Below, in pieces: positions 1-13,700 of a stretch of 64,000 nucleotides of DNA (position 1 is the first letter of the stretch; the number at the start of each line of letters is the position of its first letter). The notes below the pieces were generated by a model. It worked only from the letters and a program-made list of their open reading frames with translations, was not told the DNA's origin and did no database searches. This DNA is from Arabidopsis thaliana (Eukaryota > Streptophyta > Magnoliopsida > Brassicales > Brassicaceae). A program made the position numbers and the translations under genes. The stretch lies in NCBI RefSeq assembly GCF_000001735.4, contig NC_003076.8, forward strand, positions 20,463,835-20,527,834. Reading direction: 5' to 3'.

Positions 1-171
1 TTGCAGCACTGATCATCTACTTCATAGCTATGAACATAGGCTTTCAGAGAAGACAGCGATGAGTTACCCTTCTTTTTTTTCAGAGAAGACAATGATGAGT
101 TACCCATTGTTAATGAAAATCGAACTAAGACTCCAATTTCTTCTACTTCCACAATGTTTTGAGTTACCTAT

Positions 172-366
172 ATACAATGATCCATTTGATGAGTTAGGGC
201 GGTTTACGGATGAAGATCTAACAAATGTAATGGCAAACATGGACATGGCTTGATGTCGATGAAACTAAGTTGTTGCACGAACTTGATCTTTCAATAACTA
301 ATTGTGGCCCCAACGAGGAGTTTGATGGGCTGTCTTCTATCAATGATGGGTTTACCATCTTGAGAC
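172..366 (+). pseudogene. Fragment A of an unidentified degenerate coding sequence
   Basis: This stretch reads in one frame through FDELGRFTDEDLTNVMA before a stop near 253. Two other pieces nearby repeat it in the opposite orientation. Positions 172-292 match the reverse complement of roughly 417-597, and 254-366 match the reverse complement of roughly 885-1005. Fragment A lacks about 60 bp in the middle that the 417-597 copy retains. I do not recognise the parent gene. The three pieces together look like a broken and rearranged gene relic, not a functional gene. Confidence 0.5.
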
Positions 367-409
367 ATGTTCAAACCATCGAATGATGATCTAAATGAAA
401 ACATCAGCA

Positions 410-775
410 ATGAGTGATTAAAAAATCTAGTTCATGCAACAACTTAGTTTCATCAGCAACCATTGGTAATGTAGTAAAGACATGAGGAGGCAAGTTTTCG
501 AGAAATGTCATGTCCATCAAATTGGGATTAGGGGTTGCCATGACATTTGATAGGTCTTCATCCGTAAATCGCCCAACTCATCAAATTGATTATTGTACAA
601 ATCTTCACCTTCTGTCAAGGGATGATCATCATACAGATTTATGTGGATGACATTGTCTTTGGTGACCCGTTGACTTGCACACATGTCAGACTCCTTGGTA
701 TGTGTTTCAAGAGTGGATGATTGCACCAGAGCGAGGTTGCATAGATTTGTACTAGTTGACACACCCTGCAAAACA
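410..775 (-). pseudogene. Fragment B of the same coding sequence, frameshifted
   Basis: On the minus strand an open frame from 771 runs through FDELG. It then goes out of register with fragment A because a G is missing in this copy (18 versus 19 bases between GAGTT and TTTACGG). With the frame restored, the reading would continue past 517 through a Leu/Pro-rich segment to about 410. The single-base loss, the inverted second copy and the absence of clear promoter or splice context support a pseudogene. The parent family is not recognised. Confidence 0.45.
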
Positions 776-884
776 ATTAAATTTCCATCAAATTACTCAT
801 TTTCTTAAGTTAAGTAAATTGGAAACAATTCAATACATGTAGAGTGTCACACAAGAAATCAAGTGATCTAGTATTTCTCTCTCT

Positions 885-1005
885 CTCTTTGGTAAACCCG
901 TCGTTGATAAAAGACAGCTCATCGACCTCTTCGTTGGTGCTGTAATTAGTGATTAAATGTTGGTGCTGTAATTAGTGATTAAAAGATCAAGTTCTGAAAC
1001 AACTT
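885..1005 (-). pseudogene. Fragment C, with a 26-bp tandem duplication
   Basis: The minus strand here matches the second half of fragment A (254-366), including GATCAAGTT, GGTAAACCC and AAAGACAGC blocks. A block of about 26 bp ending GTAATTAGTGATTAAA occurs twice in tandem at about 933-983 within this copy. It lies just upstream, in the minus-strand sense, of fragment B. The original gene may therefore have carried this segment twice, or this is a composite of two copies. Confidence 0.4.
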
Positions 1006-2657
1006 ATTCTAAACAGAAAAAGAAAAAGCTGTGTAAACAAAGAAGGATCACATACATAGAGAATTCTGACGACGAAAGAATTTTTTTTCATACTCTATAG
1101 CTGATCGTGACATTGACGTTCATTTTAAAAAAATTCTTTTTTGTATAAGTGATCTCATTGGTGAGTTGAAAAATAGAAAAAAAAAGTAGAAAAAAAAAAA
1201 GATTGATTTCATGTTCATGTATATGGTTTCGGCAAGATAAATCATCTAAAAATAGATGCCACGTATAATATTTCACCTATATAGATGAAAATATTTACTG
1301 GTTTATTAATAATTATAAAAAGTCATAGTATATGCGTATAGAAAAAACAATTTGGGGTAGATATGTCATATGTGTAATATAACGAAAGGAAAAGTTACTA
1401 TTTATAACAAATGAGTTTAGGTTACTAAGTTTAGTGGGGCATGATATTATTTCGTACTTCAAACGTTATTAATTCATAAGTTATTAGGATTTTAGTGGAG
1501 TTGACTTATTCAATTAGTGAAAGAAAACGTTACATAATTTTAAGTAGTCTTAATACATGATTTTACTTTAAATTTATTATATTAATTGTGCTTTGATGAG
1601 AGGACTGAACTGTTTAAACGTATTTATTTGAATATACGTTTTCCTTGCATTTAAACTTGTAGTAATGAATGTTTATAAAAATTTCATAAAGGTATAGTTA
1701 TATATTTAAACCATTCCATTTCCCATCTAAGAAATGGTTTTCATTATGATCATTTGATTTTTTTTGTACCTTAAATGAAGAAAAACCAATCAAATAATTC
1801 GTAGGAAAAATAGATGTATCAATTATGTGACAGTAAATAGATAAATATTTTGGCAAACAAATTAGATACAAATTTAGATTTGAAAATACATGCAAATTGA
1901 CTATCAATTAAAATGTATGAAACATGTGTAACGTATATTTCTCAAGTAAATAAAAATTTGGTAAAACAAATTAGATAAAATTTTAGATTTGAAAATAAGA
2001 GGATATATTTTGTGGGATTTTTGTAGGAATTAATATTTCGTAAAAACGAAACTCGTAGGAATCGTATAGGAAATCAATCCTAAAAATTTGGTAGAATTTG
2101 ACCATATTTTCTTATAGTATACATCTCAAGTGTACCAATAGGGTAAACGAAATATGATTTTCTTGGAACTAATATTGACATAAAATTGTATAACTAATGA
2201 TTTAAAACAAAAGAAGAGAAACAAAGTGGAAATGAAAGACCAAAAAGTAGATTTACAAACTTGAATCATGTTAATTTAAATATTCTTAACACCAATTTGC
2301 AATTTCTGAAGGACTCAGAAGTCTTTGATTGACATATATGCTACAAACAAAAGAAGCATTTAGTTGAAACAATAGAACCCTACAAAGTAGAAACAATGCA
2401 TGCACAAGCAGCCAAGAAATTATCAAACACACGTTCATGGCAGCTGATGCATCCAATGTTACTTCACTACTCTCTCCTACGCAAACTAAACCAAAACAAC
2501 AAGAAAGTAAAAGAAAGAGAAAAAAAAACACCGAGAGCATTCATGACGGGTCTTTGCATGGTCATCCAACGACCGACCATGTGAAAAATTCCACCAGTTC
2601 CGGTACACACTCACACACCACTAAAACCAGTTTTGTGACATCGGTTATCGTTAATAA
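1006..2657. other. AT-rich intergenic DNA and the 3' flank of AZG2
   Basis: No supportable gene is visible. Several short frames exist, but they are broken by homopolymer A/T runs and lack coding bias. The part next to 2657 should contain the 3' untranslated region of the minus-strand AZG2 gene. A minus-strand frame at 2286-2540 begins with a hydrophobic stretch but sits in that trailer, and I do not call it a gene. Confidence 0.5.
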
Positions 2658-4250
2658 TCAAACGATCTCGACGGTAGCGACGGAAGAAACTTGATTATGC
2701 TCTCTCATAACCCGTTTTCTAACCCCGTTAAGCCATTTTGCAACTCCCAAAACGACATCGTACATGCTTAATGCAAGATATATACCAATACCAGCAATAA
2801 TCCCATTAGCAATGGAATAAGTCAACGGCATAAGCAAGATCGTTACAAATGCTGTCACGGCTTCTTTAGTCTCTCCCCATCTAATATCTTTTACAACTCC
2901 CATCATCATCACACCAACCATCACCAACGACGGTCCAACCGCCCACCTCGGCACGTTAGTAACTAACGGCGTAAAAAACATTGACGCCAAGAAATACAAC
3001 CCTACGATAACGGCCGTTAGCCCCGTTTTCCCTCCTTCTTTCAACCCCGCCGAAGACTCCACAAAAGTCGCCGTCGTTGTAACACCTAACGCCGATCCCA
3101 CCACGGAGGAGCCGGCGTCTACTAAGTACGCCGCGTACTCTCCTTCAAACTTCCCATCTTCCACGAATCCTCCGATCTCAGCCATTGTGTAGAGTACTCC
3201 GGTCGTACCAAGAAGGTCAACGTAGAAGAGTGTAGCGAACGCGACCCAAACCTCGCTCTTTCTAAACTCCGTGAAGCTTATGGCTCCTAAAGTTGACTGG
3301 ATCTTGTGAAAGTCAACGATTTTTGTGAAGTAGTTGTAGTTTGAGTCTCCAAGAGGAGTGTGTGGAAAGATTGTGACTTGAGTGCCTCTAATCCAAGAAA
3401 TAGCCGTGACGAACACGATTCCGTAAATCATACTACCTTTGACGTTCTTCATTAGACCGAAACTCGTTATAAGAAACCCGACAACGGCTAACCAAAACGT
3501 AGGACTCTTCATTTTACCTCCTAAGCAAGCTCCAGTGACAGGATCCGTCTCTGCGCAGGCGGTTAATGTCACTAGAGTTGACTTATCCGGTCCCACGAGG
3601 CCAATGCCCTGGTTCATTTGTAAACCTACAAAGGCAATGAACATTCCTATACCGACCGCGCAGGCCAGTCTCACCGTTTGAGGGATGAGACGAGCAAGTT
3701 TCCCGCGGAGTCCTAAAGCCGACACAGCGAGAAAGGCACATCCTTCAAGGAGCACAATGGCCATAGCGGTATGATAAGAGATAGAACCGGATCCACGAAA
3801 CCCGACAACGTTGTATGCGATGTAAGCGTTGGCTCCCATACCCGGAGCAAGTCCAAAAGGGAGATTAGCTAACAAACCCATTGCTAATGAACCCACCATG
3901 GCTGATAAAGAAGTAGCCACAACGAGGTCCTTTTTAACCCTAGAAATACATTGTTCGTAGCCAGGGTTAGACCCGAGGACGCATTCTGGACCGGGTGGTG
4001 AAGAACTGGCCACGGTGGAACAGTCGTTGATGGAGCAAGTGGCACCGGAGTCGGCTAAGATATTGGCGTTCACGGTAATGATATAAGCCATGGTGAGGAA
4101 TGTGGCGGTCGCAGCTCGTAGTTCAGTTGTGAACGTTGTTTTTCTTGCTTCGAGCTTGAAGAAACGGCCGATGAAGCTCTTGGAAACGGTGTCGTTTAAG
4201 TGTTTCTTCATGTCGCTCCACGACTTGCATAACGTCTTCTCTCTTCCCAT
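2658..4250 (-). CDS. AZG2: Purine/cytokinin permease AZG2 (AzgA family), intronless
   Basis: A single-exon gene of 530 residues, recognised as Arabidopsis AZG2 (At5g50300). AzgA-type NCS2 permeases move purines by proton symport. AZG2 is reported to transport adenine and cytokinins and to act in lateral root emergence. The frame shows many hydrophobic membrane segments. Family blocks include [12 protein letters not shown] in the first helix, [15 protein letters not shown] near residues 145-160, [17 protein letters not shown] and [14 protein letters not shown]. The chosen start is MGREKT at 4250. The frame stays open upstream, with another ATG at 4301 (17 residues more), but a TATA-like TATTTATA near 4320 leaves room only for a short leader. 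A CACGTG G-box lies at 4461-4466. The paralog AZG1 shares the fold. I am very sure of the family and confident of the symbol. Confidence 0.95.
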
Positions 4251-7200
4251 GACTAATAATAATGAGGAATATAGGGAGCAAATGCAGGAGGAGGATGTCA
4301 TGCATATATACTTAATGATATAAATACACAGAATTATGTGAACACAAACTAAAATATACAAAGTTGACAAAAAAGAAACTCAAATATGATCAAATTGCAA
4401 AGAAAACAAATATATTTCTCTATTCGACTAAGACAAATTTAATACAAAAAGCTTCACAACCACGTGATACTCTCTTGTATCTATGGAAGAAAATCAAAAT
4501 ATCTAAGCCTATTTTGACCGAAATTTTATGATTTGAAAATTGTTACTTTTTCGGGTTACAATAGATAAAGGACCAAACAAGTCATTGTCTAAGAAGCTTG
4601 GCATTGGCTTCGAATCAAACCATATTTTTTTTGTTTTTTTCGGTGAACTTGGCAAACCAGAATTAAAAAGAATATAAAAAAAAAGGAACAAACACATATA
4701 GCATTTTCAAAATATTTTGCAAACTATAATATACATATATATATATATATATATGAGAATAATCTTCTTTTAAGATAAAGTAAGAATCATCTATCTTTGA
4801 TATATAGATATTTTGTCTTCACCAAAAGACATGTAAATAGTTTTATGTATTAAATGTTGGTATAAAATAACCTTGGCTTGAAAAAAGTATTTTAATTTAA
4901 TGACTATATATTTATATTTATTTGCTAATAACTTCACTGGTGTAAGGATAAAAAACTAACTCTTCCCCTTTTCTTTTCTTTTTGTAACTAAACTTTACCC
5001 ATCTATTGTAACTGTTTCAAGTCAAAGCTCTTTTTTTTTTCCTTTCATAAAAGATTTTGGTCTTCAAATTTCTCTGCATTAATGCTTTTTCTAACTCCAT
5101 AAAATTGTCTGGTATCAAAGAAAGTATGCATTGGATATAAAATATTTTAGTAAAGAATCTTCGGGGTGATATACCATCCTCTTTCCGGATGAATTGGAGT
5201 GCCATAAACTAGAAAATCCAACTAGTGTTATTCTCCTTGACCTCACCTAGTTGGACATCCTATGTAGTATCTACTTGTGAGTTGACCTAATGTTGCATAT
5301 TCAATTCACAGATTGTCTTAGTTTATGCAAGAGTCCGGAAGTTAATTTGGTTGTTAAAAATGGCGATTTTATTAGTTCAGCAAGAGCTTACATGATTCTT
5401 AGAAGCCATTCTATATTTTAGTCCTAAAATTACTAAATGATGTTCGATCCTCCACTGAAGTGAAATATTATTACGTAACATTAGAGTATATTTATCTTTC
5501 GTCTCCTACTCTTAATGTTAATTCCTAAAACATTGATACCCGTATATAAGCTTAAATGATTTATTTTTTTGATTATCACTAGATCATATTATTAGTGTGG
5601 TTCAGTCAAGTTCTCTTTGTGTTTCACATCTCAAATAAATGAGTAATTCCCTTAAATTTTTTTCATCTGCAAATCACCAAGTATGAAGATTTATCTTCCG
5701 TTGTCTATTTAAAGGACATGTTAAAAAGACAGTATATACTTGTATTTATTTAATCATAACATTTGCTTTCTAGCATTCTTAATTATCTAATTAGCTAGAT
5801 TCCTCAATAATATTTATAAATCTTTATGTAAGAAATTTTTACCACATCGTTGAAAATCAAACCCTACTTTTTATGCTATTTCTTGTACGATACTAGATAG
5901 CTGGACAAACCCTCGTAGAGATGTTTCATATATAGCAAGTTGTGATACAAAAAGAGCTAAAACCATAATGGATCATTAGCACTTAGTTGACAACGTGAAT
6001 CGATTATTGTCTAATTGATGTAATATAATTGGTAAGACTTTCTTTCATAAATTTTAGTTTTCCTATATAGATATTTAATAGAATAGTTGAAATAAGCGTA
6101 GCTGTTAATAGATAAAACCTACTATATGATATACAGAATTTGAAACAACTTTGTCTAATACAATATTGATTTCCTCGGAACTGATCTTAGCTTATTATAT
6201 ACATGCACAAAAAGCTAAATTAATCATTAAGCCACAATACTCCACATGCACTTGGTTTTTGTCCCAGAAACTTTTTTCGTCCTCGCAGCTCGTGAGATTC
6301 CATCGGTTGAATTTCACAATCTGTAAATTATAGTTTATTAAAAGAGAAATATACTTAGATTTTTTTGTCCTTCTATATTAACTTATAACCCTATATATGT
6401 TCTTTCAACAAAAAGATAAAGTGGCACATAGGCCTGCTCTTATTTTATGCAGTTAAGCGTAAGGAAGTTTGTGCCATAGCCTTCTGCTTATAATTGTCGA
6501 ATAACACTGAGGCTTGTTAATTTTACAAAAACAAAAAACAAAAAAAAAACAAAATAGGTTTATGGTAAGAAAAAAAATGTTGATGGTTTTCTACAGCTCA
6601 AATAAATACATATATTTAAGATTTTAGCATAGTTGTATAATGTTGATTCAGTGAAAGTAACAATCATTGTCGAAAATAGTACCATATATCATCGATTAAA
6701 AAAGAATCAAGTAACAATAATACTACTAATTATATTTTCTTCTTTTTTGCCAAATGGAAATAATACTAATCATATATTCTGTACAAATTTAATATTGGAA
6801 AATTGCATATCGTTCCTATTAATATAAACTTTCTCATTGTAAGAGTATACGTCAAACTATTCCATGAAAGTAATTCAAAGTATAGATGAATCTATAATTC
6901 TATATATATTTAATAATGAAGATATATAATATAACAATTGCCATGCGTATGTGTATTATGTTATAATAAGAGCAGTGTATATTTTAGTTTCACTAAGACC
7001 TAGACTAAGAAGAGCTGGGTTACCCTTTTAAGAAAAAGTAATTTGGAAAAGAAAAACATTAACATATAAAATAACCTTTGTGCAGAAAGGATATCAAAGA
7101 ATAATATAATTGTGATTTTGTTTTTTTGTTATAAGAAATTTTTGAAAGGGACATCATATATTATTCAAAGTTTATGGCCAAGGACAACCATGTGTCACTA

Positions 7201-9986
7201 ATATGGAGTAATCTACTGTATTTAATTTATCCTCAAAAAAGCTTCGTTATTTGAACTATGAACTCGTAGACCCGCATAAATAGATGAAAAAGCTTTGTCT
7301 TGAATCTTTTGACGATGAGATTTAAAGTAAAGGTTCAGCAAACCAAAAATAGATGAAAATTCGGGTGAAACTAGATGATTGTTGAGCATAAAATTGTTAA
7401 GGCATGAGATTCCGTTTTTTTTTTTGGTAAAAGGCATGAGATTCAGTTCTTTCAAAGTTCAGTCTTATGGAAGAACTTTGGTCACTAAATATTGCTTCAC
7501 ATAAAAAATTTGGTCACGAAATATTGCCACACATGAGTTTCGAAATCTTGCATCTGCTTTATTTTCACTTGTTTTCTCTTTTTATTTATCTTTGTTGTAA
7601 CATTTTAAAAGATACTATATTTGGGGATGATGAATAAAAAGAGTTTTTTTTGTTTTTTGTAAAAAAGTTCAGTATACTGTATGTCTCTACGATTAGATTT
7701 ATTTACAAACTTTATGGACATTTGAACAAACAAAAATAAAATAAATAAAATGGATCATAATATATTGTGGTATATAGTTATATGGTGTAATGGATTTTTG
7801 AGTCGACATTAATAAATTTTATAATATCATTAATCTACCGCTTCAATACGGATTGAATTTTTATTTTATTATTTTCTAACATTACCAAATTCTAATTACG
7901 GTCTTTTCTTCTTCGATGTTTATATTTCATTTGATTGTCATCCCCGAACAAAATTTATTTTATATCATTCACCAATTTTTCAATTCGTCCCCAAATACTT
8001 GTCTTCTCCCTACATATTGTATTTTAGCTAAACCAAACATGCTACAACAGCTGAAAGCAAAACCATCTTTTTATATCACAATACCAATTACCACATTCAC
8101 AAATGAAAAAGAATTATGAGTTATGGTAAAAATGACTTTTTTGTGTAGAAAATGGTAAAATTGACCAAATTTCCTTATATAAAAATGTCCAATAATATTA
8201 TATTAGGAACAACTAAGGGAGGTTGTAAATTCCAAGGAGACATAAAAGAAATGCACTGCTTTTAAACAAAACTCAGTATTTACTCTAATCGAAAGATCGT
8301 TCTTGTATATGTGACAAAGATATGCTTCCCTGCGTAACATGTCGTTTCAAAGAATCAAATTTCAGCTTTCAATGGATGAACTTTCATTCACCTTCAATGT
8401 TCAAATCGATCTCCTTTAGTTCACCAAGATCTAGTCAAAATAATGTTTTCCTAGTTGACAATATCGCTATATATTAATTTCTCCACAAATCATACCCGAA
8501 TAGGAAGATCAACAAGTTATAATTTTTACCAAAAAATGAAAAAAAAAAAGATCAACAACGTTTTGTAATATAAAAACTAATTCCAAATTTAGTTTATACA
8601 AACAATTATTTGTTATTTACAAGTTTTTAATACAATGAATCATAAAAAATAGCTCATTAAGTGTATATATGTATAGAAATATATACATTCATAAATGTAC
8701 AAATGTATATTTATACACACATTTTTATTCGTCCATCTTATTAAGTGAACCAATGCATATTAAAATATACACATTTTTTATTTTGTATAAATTTTTATTA
8801 AGAGTTGGCAATAACACATCTATTCACCAATTAGCACAAATTGAAGGATTTAGTTCTTATTGATTTGTTTCATTTTATATATTACTTTGCTATAATTTAC
8901 AAGCTTTTTTGATGATATGAAAGTATATGTAAAGGAACAAAAATTAGAAGAGCCATACATCATTTTTCTGTGAAATATACAAGGCGTATGGTATGGTACA
9001 AAATGGAGTATTTGACTACTGTAGCATTTTGAGTTTTTTTGTTTTAAGTTCTAATCTATGCGAATATATTTGGTTCTTTCAATTAATTTTGGTGTTAAAG
9101 ATATTTGTTTATTTAGATAGTCTAAATCATATATAAACGATGAATTTTTAGAAGTTTTTTTTTAAACAAACAACAAATCCAATTTAAATAACAACGTAAG
9201 ATAGTGCACTAGAAGTGCAGTCTTCTTGATATTACATGACTATTATAATTCAACTAAGCTTTTATTTTTGTCCATTACTTAGTTACATCATTGAGAATAA
9301 TGAAGATGAAGTCTAATTAAGGACAACCTAGAGGATGCGCTTATCTCAAATCATTTATTTCAAAAGAAATGAATATTTACTTCGTATAATTAGAGAGCCA
9401 ATAAAAAAAACATAAAGAGTTTGTTGCTCATAATCTCAACAACATCGAAGACGAAACTGAACCACCTCTTCACATCAAAAACACATTTTCTTAAAAATCT
9501 CTCGACTGTTTCGTCAAATTCTTCTGAAGTCTCTGACAATGGTTTTCGTCCGGTTAAGCTTTAACTAGATAAGCTTTATATGACCCTTGAAAAGTCACCT
9601 AAGTCATCTTCCCCTTCTTTTCCTTGAGAATCTGAAAAAACTTTTTGAAGAATTATTCGATTCCTTCCTTCTTATCTGATCCTATCCATATCCAAACTAT
9701 TACTTTTCAAAAACACTCTAGATTTATCGTTTTTCAACCCCTTATATTCGTTGAAATCTGAGAAGTTGATCTCCCAAGTTTTCGCAATTCCCCTCTAGAT
9801 AATGACTTTATAGCCATTAATCTCGGAGTTTTGATAGATCATTTATCACAGATCCGAGCGTGGGCTCAATCTGATATTGTTTGTGGTGTGTGTGATCTTG
9901 AAAATTGAACTTATGGATGTAGAAGAAAAAAAAATATGTAATTGTAAAATTCCCAATTTGGCGATTGTGAAAATGTGCAATTTGGC
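4251..9986. other. Long AT-rich gene-poor interval upstream of AZG2
   Basis: Nearly 6 kb with no convincing gene, which is long for a euchromatic Arabidopsis arm. All frames of 60 or more codons here are AT-driven and lack splice-compatible extensions. The AZG2 promoter lies at the left end, with a TATA-like element near 4320, a G-box at 4461-4466 and an AT microsatellite. The rest probably consists of decayed transposon sequence, but I could not assign a family. Confidence 0.5.
4734..4754. repeat. (AT)n microsatellite
   Basis: An uninterrupted run of about ten AT dinucleotides lies in the AZG2 upstream region. Such tracts are usually length-polymorphic between accessions. Confidence 0.85.
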
Positions 9987-10365
9987 CATAATTTAGGAAA
10001 ACGATCAAAATCAGTCCAAATAATTTGTTAAATACTTTTTTAACCCAAATTGTGGTATTTTCAAATAACCAACTTGAACCATATAAGCGTTAGCCGAATT
10101 CTACATCGACCTTTGTTAGTAACTATCAAACGATGTTGAGTCAAATGACACCATAACGAACAAAGTATAGTTTGACTCATCACAATTTAATTGGTTTACT
10201 AACACCATGAAGGTCGATGTAGAAATCGACTACCGATGATATGATTCAGGTTGCTACTTTAAAACTTTTACTTGTTCACGTTCATAAATACATGCTATCA
10301 TAGTTTGAGTTAGGAAAAGTATTATGCAAATTGTTGGGTTGATTTTGACCGTTTTATACATAATT
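9987..10365. mobile_element. Foldback/MITE-like inverted-repeat element
   Basis: Two diverged inverted arms face each other: about 9987-10150 and about 10166-10365. The outer arms pair GATCAAAATCAGTCCAAATA against the complement of a GGGTTGATTTTGACC block at 10335-10350. Inner matches include CTACATCGACCTT at 10101-10113 against AAGGTCGATGTAG at 10210-10222, and GAGTCAAA at 10138-10145 against TTTGACTC at 10171-10178. The loop is only about 15 bp, so the whole unit could fold into a long hairpin. There is no coding capacity. Element ends and target duplication could not be fixed by eye. Confidence 0.6.
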
Positions 10366-10727
10366 CTAGCATTGAGAATAAATGCCTATAAGTTTGTACG
10401 AATCTCTTTTTCTTTCTCTATAATGAATTTTGATTTGAAGTTGAAATCCTAACATAACTACAAAATATCGCAAAACTATCATGAGTTAAAAGCACCGTTG
10501 TAAACTTTTTCCTAACACTTCACTTTTAAATCTCCATTGTGAGATTAAGAATAAGAAAAAGAAGAGACAAATGGGCCTTCAATTTTCCCTCCATAATATA
10601 AGAAATGGGCCTGGCCTGGTATATTCATCTTCTTCCTCTACCTTCGGTAGAGAACTGTAGACAGAACAAGGGCTAGTTTCATTGTAAACGCTAATCTTCG
10701 CTCTCAGCCTCCAAACACACATCAAAC
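10366..10727 (+). promoter_or_regulatory. Upstream region and 5' leader of the kelch gene
   Basis: This 360-bp stretch lies between the foldback element and the first ATG of the kelch gene. It becomes less AT-rich and pyrimidine-rich (CTTCTTCCTC at about 10629-10638) near 10620-10700, as expected for a plant 5' leader. No clear TATA box at a fitting distance was found. Confidence 0.4.
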
Positions 10728-13700
10728 ATGGGGAAGAAGACGAAGAAGCCTGGTAAAGGAAAGGAGAAAACTGAGAGAAAAACCGCCAAAGCGGATGAGA
10801 AGAAAGCTCGTCGAGAGGGCAAAAAGCTTTCTCCTGAAGATGACATCGATGCCATTCTCGTAATTACTCTCTCCCTCAGATTCTGTATTGGTTTAAGCTT
10901 AGGAATCAGTGTTTTGGGTTCTGCTCTGTTCATAGTTTTATGGAGTATAGTGATTAAAAGAAACTTCTTTTAGTATAATAATTGTAACAACAACAACAAC
11001 AAAAAGTTGATATTTTTCTATCATTTGGATAGAGCTGGTGGCAGAATTTAGGGGTCTCTAATATTTGATGTTGTTTACCAGTTGAATATTCAGAAGGAGG
11101 AGGCTAAGAAGAAAGAGGTCCATGTTGAGGAAAATGTGGCAGCACCATCTCCTAGGTCAAACTGTTCGGTTAGGCTCTTACTTTTTTCTTTTTCTTAAAG
11201 GTTGAAACTTTCTTGATCTAAAGCTATTGAATTTTGCCAAATCTGGGCTGATTGATGGACATTTATGCAGCTCACTATAAATCCTTTGAAAGAGACTGAG
11301 TTGATACTCTATGGCGGTGAATTTTATAATGGCCAGAAGGTTAGCTTTGCACAATCTTTTTTCTTCAGAGTTTTGATTTTCTTTGTTAAGGAGTGTTTGA
11401 TTATATAGTCATATGATAATGATTGGTTTCCATGTAAATGCAGACATATGTATATGGTGATCTCTACCGATATGATGTAGAGAAGCAGGAGTGGAAGTTA
11501 GTTTCAAGCCCCAATAGTCCACCTCCTCGCAGCTCTCATCAAGCAGTTGCTTGGAAGAATTATCTCTACATATTTGGTAGATGAAAAGATCTTTAGTTAT
11601 TTTCTTGCATTTTCATTCCTTTCGAGACATATTTGTAAGTTTCTTTTTTTTGTTGATTAGGTGGTGAATTTACATCTCCGAATCAAGAGCGTTTCCATCA
11701 CTACAAGGTGAGTAGTATATTTCTGTGTGTTAGCCAGTCCAGTCCATTAGTTTTTTTATTTCTCATTTTTTTTTTTATCTTGGGGTTGGTTTAATTTATA
11801 GGACTTTTGGATGCTGGACGTGAAAACTAACCAATGGGAGCAGTTGAATTTGAAGGGATGTCCTAGTCCACGTTCTGGTCATCGTATGGTAAGTCTTTGA
11901 TGTACCCTGAGTTCCTGACCAATGTGCCTTAGAACTAAAAAATGTATGTCGCTAACATGCTACTGGATTAAGTAGATAGAGTCTGACTTTCCATATACTA
12001 TTCTTCCTCTAGCTGATACACAAGTGGTGACTTTGGCAGTTTATTAATCAATGACCAAGCACAGAGACTAATAGCAGATATTTAAGATGATAGAGATTAT
12101 ATCTTCACATGTTTTCTTGTATTTCGTACATCAAGGTGTGAATCTGGAAGGTTCTCCTTTATGTGCTGCTTAATTTTCAATCTATCTTCTGTGATGAATA
12201 TATGATTCTGCATTCTGCTATACTGAGCTGTCTTCGTAGTGGAGTTGTACTACTTTCATTATCAATCTGTTCCTGCCTTCCCTTTTGTAACCAACTCATC
12301 AAGTTCTCATCCTGCTCTGCTATAATCTACTTTTTCAGGTATTATACAAGCACAAGATCATAATTTTTGGTGGCTTCTATGATACTCTACGTGAAGTAAG
12401 GTAGTAATTTACTCATTTCGTTAGAAGTATATCAGGATCTTAATGTTACCTTTTCGTTGGTAGTTTTTTCTCCCTTTTATCATTCCCTAGATGTTTAATT
12501 ATTTCCGATGTCTGATATATTCTTTTATAGTGAAGTAATCAAGTTTAATAAATGGGATTAGAAAATGTAAACCTTTTCTAGTAGCTGCAACTGAATTAGG
12601 AGATTAATGTGATTGAACAAACATTTTCTCTAAGCTTTAATTTGATGTAACATTTTTATAAGTTAATTTCTGCCATCCACTACTCGTTTGCAGGTATTAC
12701 AATGATCTCTATGTGTTTGACCTGGACCAATACAAGGTAAACCTACATTCCATTGAAGTTTCCACCCATTTCAATTCCTAGCTCTCCAGAACTTTCTATA
12801 CCTTTTAGTGAATATATTTGGTGTTTATTTGATAGTGGCAAGAAATAAAACCTAAGCCTGGTGCCATGTGGCCTACAGCTAGAAGTGGCTTCCAGTTTTT
12901 TGTTTATCAAGATGAGGTTAGTTTACAATGCACATGTCTATATCATATTCTTTAAGTCCAAGCATAACCATTTACTTATAGGAAAGCCTTTTATGCTGCA
13001 GATATTCTTATATGGTGGTTATTCAAAAGAAGTCTCATCCGAGAAGAGCTCTGAGAAAGGAATTGTTCATGCAGATTTGTGGTCTCTTGATCCCAGGACT
13101 TGGGAATGGAACAAAGTATGTAATTCTAGATGGCATCACTTTTAATTATACTTCTTGTACTGTTTTCATGATAATACTAGTATCACCGGGAGAGTAATAC
13201 CCACACTTAGTTCATATATGTTTTGCCATTTTTATCAATTAGAAATCTTAACAACCCAGTTGATTTAACAATTTTCTTTCTTTGTAATGTAATAATACTT
13301 TCTGTACTCAGGTGAAGAAAATTGGGATGCCACCTAGCTCCCGTGCCGGATTTTCGGTATGTGTCCACAAAAAGCGTGCTTTGCTGTTTGGGGGTGTCGT
13401 GGACATGGAAATGGAAGGTCAGGAAATGGTATACTAGTATCATTTTTGTTTATCAGAATCTGTAAGCTGAATTATTGACATCTGTAATTTTTTGGCAGGT
13501 GATGTAATGATGAGTTTATTCTTAAATGAACTCTATGGCTTCCAGTTAGATAATCGTCGCTGGTAAGAATCCAATGTTATTATGAGTATTGACACTATGA
13601 AGTTTCTTCTCCAACGTACTTTTTGTTTATTCCTGGAGGTTGTAGAAATTATAGCTATCTTAAGATGCTTGGTTTTTTAAAATGTGAGTTTTTCATTTTG

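Noticed and set aside
2286-2540. Minus-strand 84-codon frame with a signal-peptide-like start
   Set aside because: It lies in the probable 3' trailer of AZG2, runs across a poly-pyrimidine tract that makes the Leu/Phe run, and lacks a cysteine pattern or its own promoter.
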